NCBI GenBank assembly: GCA_047971485.1
Contig: JBKDZR010000061.1
Span: 1 to 18,187, forward strand
Length of the DNA stretch: 18,187 nt
From: JBKDZR01 sp047971485
GTDB taxonomy: Bacteria; Pseudomonadota; Alphaproteobacteria; Rhodobacterales; Rhodobacteraceae
Direction of reading: 5' to 3'
Of the stretch, positions 1 to 6,774 are shown piece after piece. The position numbers and the translations under genes are program-made. Every line of letters begins with the position of its first letter. The stretch's first letter is position 1. Under the pieces are notes generated by a model. It had not been told where the DNA came from. It ran no database searches and saw nothing but the letters and a program-made list of their open reading frames with translations.

Positions 1-367
1 CCGGCGGCCAGGTCTGGAAATCGGCCGGCAGTTCCGGGCCACCCGGATACATGGCGTGTTTGAAGAACGACCAGAACCAGGCGGCGAAGAACATCACCTC
101 GGACATGATGAACAGGATGAACCCATAGCGCAGGCCGATCCGCACCACGGGGGTGTGATCCCCATCCTGGTTTTCCTTGATGGTATCCCCCCACCAGCCA
201 AACATCACATAGGCCACCAGGGCAATGCCGATCAGGAAGATCCAGATCCCGTGATCGTGCATGGCCAGGACCGCGCCGAACAGCATGACAAAGGCCCCGA
301 CCGCCGCAAGCAGCGGCCAAAGCGATGGGTGAAGGATATGGTAGTCGTGGTTCTTTGCGTGAGCCAT
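1..367 (-). CDS. coxC: Cytochrome c oxidase subunit III (N-terminal part, cut by window edge)
   Basis: This is subunit III of the aa3-type cytochrome c oxidase, an integral inner-membrane subunit that stabilises the catalytic core. The visible 122 residues begin MAHAKNHDYHILHPSLWPL and contain SEVMFFAAWFWSFF, a signature stretch of the COX3 family. Hydrophobic segments lie near residues 17-37 and 41-59, with a third starting around residue 77. The ATG at 367-365 fits the normal COX3 N-terminus. The frame stays open to base 1, so the C-terminal half lies outside the window. It follows ctaG by about 20 bp and is the last visible gene of the cox block. Family assignment is firm. The start is chosen by family resemblance because the Shine-Dalgarno match is weak. 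Confidence 0.95.
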   Translation of the reverse strand, partial: MAHAKNHDYHILHPSLWPLLAAVGAFVMLFGAVLAMHDHGIWIFLIGIALVAYVMFGWWGDTIKENQDGDHTPVVRIGLRYGFILFIMSEVMFFAAWFWSFFKHAMYPGGPELPADFQTWPP

Positions 368-387
368 GTCCGGGTCTCGTCCTGACG

Positions 388-969
388 TCAGTTAACTGAG
401 AAAGTTCGGTCGGTGTCCAACGCCGCCTGCTCGGCCGGCGGCAGGTCAATTTCGTGGAACGTGTAGGAAAGCGTGATCGTGTGCACGAACTTGCCCTCCG
501 AATCGTCGAGCATTTCGGGATCGACATAGAAGGTTACCGGCATTTCCACCCGTTCGCCGGGTTGCAGCACCTGTTCGGTAAAGCAAAAACACTCGATCTT
601 GGTGAAATAGCCACCCGCCGCATAGGGCGTGACATTATAGCTGGCCATACCGGCAACGGGATGATCCGTGGGATTGTTGGCCTCAAAGAAGGCCAGACCG
701 GTTTCCCCAAGCTTGACCTCCATCTTGCGCTGCAGCGGCTTGAACTCCCACGGCATGCCACGGTCCTTCGAGGCATCGAACCGGACGGTGACGGTCCGCT
801 CCAGCACCACGTCGGACCCGGCATCTGCCGTCCCGGTCGTCCCGCCAAAACCGGTCACACGGCAGAACAGATCGTACAGCGGCACCGAGGCCCAGGCCAG
901 GCTGCCCATGACCACGATCACACCAATCAGCGACAGAACCGTGCGTTTGGGACCGTTGACAGGTTTCAT
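388..969 (-). CDS. ctaG: Cytochrome c oxidase assembly protein CtaG/Cox11 (CuB insertion)
   Basis: CtaG/Cox11 delivers copper to the CuB site of oxidase subunit I. It is anchored in the inner membrane with its copper domain in the periplasm. The 193-residue protein has one N-terminal membrane helix (about residues 11-30), then VPLYDLFCRVTGFGGT with Cys36. The paired cysteines of the copper motif follow as ECFCF (Cys127, Cys129), with an immunoglobulin-like domain around them. Length is normal for the family. The ATG at 969 overlaps the stop of the upstream 63-residue gene as ATGA. A strong AGGAGGG lies six bases before the start, inside that gene. Reinitiation or coupling is therefore likely. 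Confidence 0.96.
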   Translation of the reverse strand: MKPVNGPKRTVLSLIGVIVVMGSLAWASVPLYDLFCRVTGFGGTTGTADAGSDVVLERTVTVRFDASKDRGMPWEFKPLQRKMEVKLGETGLAFFEANNPTDHPVAGMASYNVTPYAAGGYFTKIECFCFTEQVLQPGERVEMPVTFYVDPEMLDDSEGKFVHTITLSYTFHEIDLPPAEQAALDTDRTFSVN

Positions 970-1157
970 CGGCCACCCTCCTGCGGCAAAAGTTCCGGGC
1001 GCAGGACATGATCACTGGCCTGCATGCTGGCGCCGCCGCCGATCTTGGCCACGGTCATGCCGAACACCACCGCCACAAAGGCGAGCAGCACCAGCCCGAC
1101 ACCGATATTGCGCCCGGCGCGGCGCTGATGGATCTCATGTTCTTTGGCGATGGCCAT
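966..1157 (-). CDS. Small single-pass membrane protein of the cox operon
   Basis: This is a 63-residue ORF starting MAIAKEHEIHQRRAGRNIGV, with a charged N-terminus, one membrane helix (about residues 18-38) and a short polar tail. The open frame extends further upstream into ctaB. The ATG at 1157 is chosen because it overlaps the ctaB stop as TAATG, and because the resulting protein has a compact charged head and one helix. Its own stop overlaps the ctaG start as ATGA. A small ORF between ctaB and ctaG is typical of alphaproteobacterial oxidase operons. It is usually annotated as hypothetical or as a putative assembly factor. Its location suggests a role in oxidase biogenesis, but no motif shows the function. 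Confidence 0.85.
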   Translation of the reverse strand: MAIAKEHEIHQRRAGRNIGVGLVLLAFVAVVFGMTVAKIGGGASMQASDHVLRPELLPQEGGR

Positions 1158-2095
1158 TACCAGATCCCCCAGCCCAGACGCACCAACCCGGCATCCACGA
1201 TCAACGCCCCGAAATGCGCGAAGAGATACCACAGCGACAGGCGGAAGAAGGCACGCTCCACCGCATAAGAATCGGCTTCGGCCCGGGTCTCGTCGCGTCG
1301 CGCAATCCGCCAGGCCCCGGCCAGGAAACGCGCGTTCATCACCAGAGCGGTGACCAGATACACCGGCCCGCCAATCGAGGTAAGCGTGATCGCCAGAGCC
1401 GCCGGCACCAGGATCACAGTGTAAATCAGAATGTGCCGCCGCGTGGCCGGGCGGCCATGGGTTACGGTCAGCATCGGCACACCGGCATCGTCATAGTCCG
1501 AGCGCATGAACAGCGCCAGCGCCCAGAAATGCGGCGGGGTCCACAGGAAGATCAGCGCGAACATCAGCACGCTTTCGATTGTCACGCCGCCGGTAGCCGC
1601 CGCCCAGCCGATCATCGGCGGAAAGGCCCCGGCCGCGCCCCCGATGACGATGTTCTGCGGGGTCAGCCGCTTCAGCCACATCGTATAGACGACGGCATAG
1701 AAAAAGATGGTAAAGGCCAGAAAGGCGGCAGCGAACAGGTTGGCCGCCAGCGCCAGCATCATCACTGCGATCCCGGACAGCCCCAACCCCAGGGCCAGCG
1801 CCTCCTCGGCGCGCACCCGGCCCGACGGCACCGGCCGGCCCTGTGTACGGCGCATCACCGCGTCGATATCGGCATCCCACCACATGTTCAGCGCCCCCGA
1901 GGCCCCGGCCCCCAACGCGATGAACAAAAGCGAAGCAAAGCCCAGCATCGGGTGCATCGGCTGCGGCGCAACCAGCAGCCCCGCAAAGGCCGTGAACACG
2001 ACAAGCGACATCACCCGCGGTTTCAGCAGGGCGACATAATCGCCGAAACCGGCCTCGCCGGTATCAGGCTGCGTGACTGTGGTTGCGTCGCTCAT
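1157..2095 (-). CDS. ctaB: Protoheme IX farnesyltransferase (heme O synthase)
   Basis: CtaB (Cox10) attaches a farnesyl group to heme b to make heme O, the precursor of heme A for the aa3 oxidase. It is a polytopic UbiA-superfamily membrane enzyme. The 312 residues include the first aspartate-rich motif, NMWWDADIDAVMRRTQGRP, at residues 70-88 (Asp74, Asp78). LKRLTPQNIVIGGAAGAFPP follows at 141-160, and the second conserved block is WTPPHFWALALFMRSDYDDAGVP around 185-207. The frame is open further upstream, into coxB. The ATG at 2095 is chosen because it gives the usual CtaB length and starts before the conserved DYVALLKPRVM. The stop overlaps the next start as TAATG. Confidence 0.97.
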   Translation of the reverse strand: MSDATTVTQPDTGEAGFGDYVALLKPRVMSLVVFTAFAGLLVAPQPMHPMLGFASLLFIALGAGASGALNMWWDADIDAVMRRTQGRPVPSGRVRAEEALALGLGLSGIAVMMLALAANLFAAAFLAFTIFFYAVVYTMWLKRLTPQNIVIGGAAGAFPPMIGWAAATGGVTIESVLMFALIFLWTPPHFWALALFMRSDYDDAGVPMLTVTHGRPATRRHILIYTVILVPAALAITLTSIGGPVYLVTALVMNARFLAGAWRIARRDETRAEADSYAVERAFFRLSLWYLFAHFGALIVDAGLVRLGWGIW

Positions 2096-2116
2096 CGTCC
2101 TGGGGCCTTCCTGGGG

Positions 2117-2139
2117 TCCGGCGGCCATGCGCCGCCGGA
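2117..2139 (-). terminator. Perfect 9-bp hairpin between coxB and ctaB
   Basis: Arms TCCGGCGGC (2117-2125) and GCCGCCGGA (2131-2139) are perfect inverted repeats around a 5-base loop. The hairpin starts about 16 bases after the coxB stop and has no U-run on either side. It sits inside the operon, so it is more likely a partial terminator or an mRNA 3'-end stabiliser than a full stop. It could keep coxB transcript above ctaB transcript. The structure is seen directly; the role is inferred. Confidence 0.45.
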
Positions 2140-2154
2140 ACAGACGTTGTTTGC

Positions 2155-3027
2155 TCAGTTGGCCGCAGCCAGCCGGTAGGGCCGGTCCTGGGGTTCGACT
2201 GTGGCGTACAGTTCCTTCGCGCCTTCCAGCCAGATGGCATAATCCGCCTCGCTGACAACCTTGACGGTGATCGGCATATAGCTGTGGTCCTTGCCACACA
2301 GTTCCGAACACTGGCCGAAATAGATCCCTTCCTTCTCGGCGGCGAACCACAGCTCGGCCAGACGGCCGGGAACCGCGTCCTGCTTGACGCCGAAGGCGGG
2401 CATGGCCCAGGAATGGATCACATCCGACCCGGTGACCTGCATAACGACAACCTTGCCGACCGGCACGACCACGGCGGTATCGGTCGCCAGCAGGTATTCA
2501 TCGTCGGAATAGCCATGCTCGGCCAGCTGATCGCGCTGCAGCATGAACGAATCAAAGGCAATCTCGTCATCGACATATTCATAGCTCCAGTACCACTGGT
2601 TGCCCGTCACCTTGATCACGATATCGCCCTGCGGGATTTCCTGCTGCTTGAACAGAATCGGCAGGGAAAACGCGCCGATGAAGACCAGGATCAGAATCGG
2701 TACGATCGTCCAGGCGATTTCCAGAGGCGAGTTGTGGGTAAAGGTTGCCGGTGTCGGGTTGGCCTTCTTGTTGAAGCGTACGATCACGATCGCCAGCAGA
2801 ATCACCACGAAGATCACGATCCCCGTGATGATCATCAGGATGAAATGGTCCAGCCACTGCAATTCGCGCGCCAGTTCGGTCGCGGCCGGCTGAAACCCCG
2901 TGCCGCCGGCTTGCGGCGCGCCGACGATCTCAAGATCCGGCAAAGTGGCCTGGGCCTGGGCCGAAAGCCCCGCCATCATGGCCGTTGCCGCGGTGAAGAG
3001 CCCGGTAAATGGCAGTCTCATCTGCAT
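2155..3027 (-). CDS. coxB: Cytochrome c oxidase subunit II
   Basis: Subunit II (CoxB/CtaC) carries the dinuclear CuA centre that takes electrons from cytochrome c in the periplasm. The 290-residue precursor has a signal peptide ending near Ala-Gln-Ala (about residues 24-26), membrane helices at about 61-83 and 103-125, and a periplasmic cupredoxin domain. The CuA ligands are all present: His205, then CSELCGKDHSYM with Cys240, Glu242, Cys244, His248 and Met251. The aromatic electron-entry motif QWYWSYEY is at 144-151. The ATG at 3027 has GGGAA about seven bases upstream, and a second in-frame ATG lies two codons later. It is the first gene of the visible cox block and is divergent from tldD. 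Confidence 0.98.
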   Translation of the reverse strand: MQMRLPFTGLFTAATAMMAGLSAQAQATLPDLEIVGAPQAGGTGFQPAATELARELQWLDHFILMIITGIVIFVVILLAIVIVRFNKKANPTPATFTHNSPLEIAWTIVPILILVFIGAFSLPILFKQQEIPQGDIVIKVTGNQWYWSYEYVDDEIAFDSFMLQRDQLAEHGYSDDEYLLATDTAVVVPVGKVVVMQVTGSDVIHSWAMPAFGVKQDAVPGRLAELWFAAEKEGIYFGQCSELCGKDHSYMPITVKVVSEADYAIWLEGAKELYATVEPQDRPYRLAAAN

Positions 3028-3158
3028 AATCGTTTCCCGTTCGTGTCCTGCGGGGGCGGTGTGGACAGAATGCCACGACCTCCCCTGCCGCAGTGAGGCA
3101 TTGCTGTGATGCGCCTAAAAACCATATCTGCCAGAACCAGACAAGGTATAGGCAATGC

Positions 3159-3164
3159 GATAAT
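3159..3164 (+). promoter_or_regulatory. Candidate -10 element for tldD
   Basis: GATAAT matches the sigma-70 -10 consensus at five of six bases. It lies 37 bases before the tldD ATG in the 174-bp divergent space between coxB and tldD. No good -35 hexamer is seen 16-18 bases upstream, so support is weak. I found no convincing coxB promoter on the other strand. Confidence 0.25.
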
Positions 3165-3201
3165 CGGATCGCCCTGCCCAGCGGCACACAGGAGACACAC
3201 C

Positions 3202-4623
3202 ATGACTTTGGACAGTTTCGCCCCGTTCGAAACCCATGTCGACCAGGAAGTTGCCCTGCGGCACCTGCGTCAGGCCACCGAGGGCGGCGATGATGGCGAG
3301 ATATTCTTCGAACGCCGCCGATCCGAGGTGCTCAGTTTCGACGACGGCAAACTGCGCACAGCCAGTTTTGATGCCTCCGAAGGCTTTGGCCTGCGCGCAG
3401 TGCGGGGCGAAACCGTCGGATACGCCCATTCCAGCCAGATCGACGCCCCGGCCCTCGCCCGTGCCGCGGCAACCGCGCGCCTGGCCGTCGGGGCCGGAGG
3501 GGCACCCCTGGCCACGGCCCCCGCCAGGACCAACCGGCGCCTTTATGGCGATCAGGACCCCATGGCCGATGCCGCCTTTTCGGTAAAAGTCGACGTATTA
3601 AAAGAGATCGACGCCTATGCCCGGGGCCGCGATCCGCGCGTGGTGCAGGTCTCTGCCTCGATCGCCGCGTCGCATCAGGACATCACGATTCTGCGCCCTG
3701 ACGGATGGGCGGCTACCGATATCCGGCCCATGGCCCGGCTGAATGTCAGTGTCATCCTCGAACGGAACGGGCGCCGCGAATCAGGCGGGGCCGGAGGCGG
3801 CGGCCGGCGCGACCTGACCGGCCTGGTCGATCCGGCCAACTGGAAAGCCCTGGTCGATGAGGCAACCCGAATCGCTGCCGTCAATCTGGATGCCGAACCA
3901 GCCCCGGCAGGGGTGATGGATGTGGTGCTTGGCCCCGGCTGGCCTGGTGTGCTGCTGCACGAAGCGGTCGGCCACGGGCTGGAAGGGGACTTCAACCGGA
4001 AGGGATCCTCGGCCTTTTCCGGGCTGATGGGCCAGCGGGTCGCCGCGCCCGGAGTGACCGTTCTGGACGATGGCACAATTCCCAACCGGCGTGGATCCAT
4101 CACCATCGACGATGAGGGCACGCCCTCAGGGCGCACGGTGCTGATCGAGGACGGCATTCTGGTGGGCTATATGCAGGATCGCCAAAACGCCCGGCTGATG
4201 AACGTGCCCGCCACCGGCAACGGCCGCCGCGAAAGCTATGCCCACCCCCCCATGCCACGCATGACCAACACCTACATGATGGGTGGCGACAGCGACCCGG
4301 CGGCGATTCTGGCCGATCTGAAGGATGGGATCTATGCCGTGGGCTTTGGCGGCGGGCAGGTCGACATCACCAGCGGCAAGTTCGTTTTCTCCTGCACCGA
4401 GGCCTACCGGGTAAAGAACGGCCAGGTCGGTGCCCCGGTGCGCGGCGCCACGCTGATCGGCAACGGCCCCAAGGCGATGCGCCAGATCCGCGCCATCGGC
4501 AACGACATGGCCCTGGACCCCGGCATCGGCAATTGCGGCAAGGCCGGGCAATGGGTCCCGGTGGGCGTCGGCCAGCCAAGCCTGCTGATCGGCGGGCTGA
4601 CAGTGGGCGGGGCAGGCAGCTAG
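3202..4623 (+). CDS. tldD: Metalloprotease TldD
   Basis: TldD pairs with TldE/PmbA to form a zinc metalloprotease. In E. coli the pair is known for microcin B17 maturation and CcdA degradation. The 473-residue protein has the family's metal-binding HEAVGH at residues 253-258 (His253, Glu254, His258), followed by GLEGDFNRKGSSAFSG. It ends with the usual LLIGGLTVGG stretch, so the C-terminus looks natural. The ATG at 3202 is preceded by AGGAGA about six bases away. A longer open frame to 3106 lacks a comparable ribosome site. The partner gene is not in the window. The stop codon TAG is part of the left border of the repeat at 4620-4727. Confidence 0.96.
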   Translation: MTLDSFAPFETHVDQEVALRHLRQATEGGDDGEIFFERRRSEVLSFDDGKLRTASFDASEGFGLRAVRGETVGYAHSSQIDAPALARAAATARLAVGAGGAPLATAPARTNRRLYGDQDPMADAAFSVKVDVLKEIDAYARGRDPRVVQVSASIAASHQDITILRPDGWAATDIRPMARLNVSVILERNGRRESGGAGGGGRRDLTGLVDPANWKALVDEATRIAAVNLDAEPAPAGVMDVVLGPGWPGVLLHEAVGHGLEGDFNRKGSSAFSGLMGQRVAAPGVTVLDDGTIPNRRGSITIDDEGTPSGRTVLIEDGILVGYMQDRQNARLMNVPATGNGRRESYAHPPMPRMTNTYMMGGDSDPAAILADLKDGIYAVGFGGGQVDITSGKFVFSCTEAYRVKNGQVGAPVRGATLIGNGPKAMRQIRAIGNDMALDPGIGNCGKAGQWVPVGVGQPSLLIGGLTVGGAGS

Positions 4624-4727
4624 AGCATGTTGCACAAAAGTGGGTACCGGTTTTGTGCTCCTCGAACATGCGGTGTCAAAGACTGAGGGCGTGTCGCGTG
4701 AATACGAATGAACGCGCCACGCTCTAG
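4620..4727. repeat. 108-bp double-palindrome intergenic repeat (RIME-like)
   Basis: The element is bounded by perfect 7-bp inverted ends, CTAGAGC (4620-4626) and GCTCTAG (4721-4727). Inside are two hairpins. The first pairs GCATGTT and GCACAAAA (4625-4639) with TTTTGTGC and AACATGC (4651-4671), with a six-base bulge. The second pairs 4685-4699 with 4712-4726 at 12 of 15 positions around a 12-base loop. The size and two-palindrome layout resemble RIME1, the roughly 108-bp rhizobial intergenic mosaic element. That link is from memory and was not checked by alignment. It fills the whole gap between two convergent genes and may act as a two-way terminator. Confidence 0.75.
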
Positions 4728-5349
4728 ACCCTGCGCCGCCACACCCCCAGCGCCGCGACACCACCCACCAACAATACCGCCGTGGCCGGCAACGGCACCA
4801 CGGCCGGTTGATAGTCGATCACCACATTATCCAGAATTGCCCCCCTGAAATCCGCAGGGCCTGACTGACCGATCTGCAAATGACCCGGCCCGGCCACGGT
4901 CACATCGAACATCAAGGTATAGGTCGAAAAGGCCGCCCCTGATGCAAGAATGAAATCCTGTCCGATATTCTGCGCGTCACCGACGAAATAAGATACGGTC
5001 ACGGTTCCTGTGTTGCGGCACGCTGGTTTCCGCTCAGATCGAAGCTGATCGAATAGTGCCCGGCCTCACCAGGGAAAAAGTACTCCAACAGCGATGCGGG
5101 TGTCCCAGCGGTCGATCCATCCAGATCGACACACCCCCCTGAACCGCCCACACAGGTGATGCCCTGGCTGCCGCTGCTGATCAGATCCGTGGTCCCGATG
5201 TTCTGGAAAAACGAAGAATAGTCATCAAAATCAAGCTGCGTGCCAAAATTCGCCGCCTCATCGTCGAAGGTTTCATTCAGCAGGGTCGCCGCCGCGGCCG
5301 GACCTGCAAGACAGATGCCCACAAATGTCACGAACAGGTGTGTTCTCAT
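4724..5349 (-). pseudogene. Frameshifted VPLPA-CTERM secreted protein gene
   Basis: Two adjacent reading frames make one protein. The first starts at ATG 5349, with GGGAGGG about five bases upstream. It has a signal peptide (MRTHLFVTFVGICLAGPAAA) and a beta-rich domain with a Cys pair in CVGGSGGC, and runs to ISFDLSGNQRAATQEP, stopping at 4999. The second frame continues TVSYFVGDAQNIGQDF and ends in a sorting tail: VPLPATAVLLVGG, a hydrophobic stretch, then WRRR. Removing two bases from ACACA near 5009-5013 would join them as AATGTVTVSYF, giving about 207 residues. The likely lesion is therefore a CA duplication. The second half could restart at GTG 5002, which overlaps the TGA, but would lack a signal peptide. 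A sequencing error is also possible. The stop TAG lies in the repeat border. Confidence 0.8.
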
Positions 5350-5429
5350 CGTTCCCTCCCTTTTCACGCCAAGTGCCCACGGCTCAGTTTACTATAAATT
5401 CGCGGACAATGCGCCTATCGCGACCAGGA

Positions 5430-5446
5430 TTCATATAGAGTTAACC
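5430..5446 (-). promoter_or_regulatory. Upstream motif shared by the two VPLPA-CTERM genes (copy 1)
   Basis: On the minus strand this reads GGTTAACTCTATATGAA, about 80-97 bases before the VPLPA-CTERM pseudogene start. The same 15 bases in the same order, with two single-base gaps, occur upstream of the intact VPLPA-CTERM gene at 15741-15755. It is a candidate regulator or promoter site. It also lies about 43 bases before dprA on the other strand, so a role there cannot be excluded. Confidence 0.4.
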
Positions 5447-5488
5447 TGAATCACCGAAGACGGTACCACACCCTTGGGTGGAGCCACG

Positions 5489-6697
5489 ATGACGCAACAA
5501 CTGTTCTCTTTCCACACCACACCCCTCACCCCACCAACGTCGGAAGAGGACAGGTTGTCGTGGCTCCGCCTATATCGATCCCGCCGTGTCGGCGCGGCAA
5601 CCTTTCGCCGCCTGATGGGTGAACATGGCAGCGCCGAAGCGGCGCTGGCCGCCCTGCCCGGCATCGCCGAAGCCGCCGGTGTGCGCGATTACCAGACCAC
5701 CACCCGACAACAGGCCGAAGCCGAGTGGCGTTCCGGCCTCAAACACCGCGCCCGGCTGATCTGCATGGGCGATCCCGAATACCCCACGCTGCTGGCCGAT
5801 ATTTCCGACGCGCCGCCGCTGTTCTGGGCCGTTGGGGACACAACCCTTCTGTCGCGGCCACTGATCGGCATGGTCGGCACACGGCGCTGTTCCAGCCTGG
5901 GCGAACGCATGGCCCGGCATCTGGCCGGCGGCCTGGGCGAAGCAGGGCTGACCGTTGTTTCCGGCATGGCGCGCGGCATCGACGCCGCCGCCCATGATGC
6001 CGCCCTGCCCTATGGCACCATCGCCGTACTGGGCGGTGGCGCAGATATCATCTACCCCCCTGAAAACACGTCCCTTTACCATAACATTCGCAACCGGGGC
6101 CTGGTGATTTCCGAACAACCCATGGGGCTGCCCCCCCAAGCCCGCCACTTTCCCCAGCGCAACCGCATCATTTCCGGCCTGTGCATGGGATTAATCGTGG
6201 TTGAAGCGGCGGCCAAATCCGGCAGCCTGATCACCGCCCGCAATGCCGGCGATCAGGGACGCGAGGTGATGGCCGTCCCCGGCCATCCGTTCGACGCCCG
6301 CGCCAGCGGCTGCAACATGCTGCTGCGCGATGGTGCCACCCTGATTCGCAGCACCCCGGATGTGCTGGAGGTCTTGGGTCATGACCCAGAACAGGCCCCG
6401 CTACGCCCGGCCCAGCCCGCACGCCCCCGCCGCAGCCTGCTGTCCCGCAAACCCGCAGCCCCCCCGGCCACGCCGGTTCCAACCCCGCCGTCCCCGGCCA
6501 AACACCGTCAGGACGCCCGCGAATTGCCCGCCGAAATCCTGTCCCGCCTGTCCGCAGCCCCGTTGAACGAAGATCAGTTGATCCGCGATCTGGGCCTCAG
6601 TGCCGCAGTGGTCGGCCCGGCGCTGATCGACCTGGAACTGGACGGTCTGGCTATCCGCCATCCAGGGGGGCTGGTGTCCCTTGCGCCCCCAAGCTGA
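5489..6697 (+). CDS. dprA: DNA-processing protein DprA
   Basis: DprA binds incoming single-stranded DNA during transformation and loads RecA onto it. The 402-residue protein has an N-terminal helical region (about 20-80) and a Rossmann-like DprA/Smf core at about 122-296. Core motifs are GMVGTRR (127-133), SGMARGIDAAAH (158-169), PQRNRIISGL (222-231) and KSGSLITA (243-250). A Pro-rich linker (about 303-340) leads to a C-terminal winged-helix domain (345-400), the usual alphaproteobacterial layout. The ATG at 5489 is preferred: GGAG lies five bases upstream, while the alternative TTG at 5474 would add five residues with no better site. topA follows 77 bp downstream. Competence is not implied, because dprA is common in non-competent species. 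Confidence 0.96.
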   Translation: MTQQLFSFHTTPLTPPTSEEDRLSWLRLYRSRRVGAATFRRLMGEHGSAEAALAALPGIAEAAGVRDYQTTTRQQAEAEWRSGLKHRARLICMGDPEYPTLLADISDAPPLFWAVGDTTLLSRPLIGMVGTRRCSSLGERMARHLAGGLGEAGLTVVSGMARGIDAAAHDAALPYGTIAVLGGGADIIYPPENTSLYHNIRNRGLVISEQPMGLPPQARHFPQRNRIISGLCMGLIVVEAAAKSGSLITARNAGDQGREVMAVPGHPFDARASGCNMLLRDGATLIRSTPDVLEVLGHDPEQAPLRPAQPARPRRSLLSRKPAAPPATPVPTPPSPAKHRQDARELPAEILSRLSAAPLNEDQLIRDLGLSAAVVGPALIDLELDGLAIRHPGGLVSLAPPS

Positions 6698-6708
6698 ACC
6701 ACACCGCA

Positions 6709-6738
6709 TTGACAAGTCGTGGGTGCGACCCACATCTA
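6709..6738 (+). promoter_or_regulatory. Candidate topA promoter with an inverted repeat in its spacer
   Basis: A perfect -35 TTGACA (6709-6714) is followed 18 bases later by a poor -10, CATCTA (6733-6738). This would start transcription about 30 bases before topA. The spacer holds a perfect inverted repeat, GTGGGT-GCG-ACCCAC (6719-6733). The repeat could be an operator, or a short terminator hairpin for dprA. The -10 is weak, so the call is tentative. Confidence 0.35.
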
Positions 6739-6774
6739 GCGGTCACTGCAAAATGCGTGCCCCCGGAGAACTAC

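Noticed and set aside
668..2179. A 503-residue open frame on the plus strand opposite ctaG and ctaB
   Set aside because: It lies antisense to well-recognised genes, is rich in His, Arg, Pro and Gln as expected from high-GC shadow frames, and has no family resemblance.
4999..5013. Programmed ribosomal frameshifting joining the two VPLPA-CTERM halves
   Set aside because: No slippery heptamer or downstream stem is visible at the junction; a CA duplication explains the break more simply.
5428..5452. GATTCA/TGAATC inverted repeat as an independent operator
   Set aside because: Only six bases with a 13-base spacer, and it overlaps the shared motif, so separate support is lacking.
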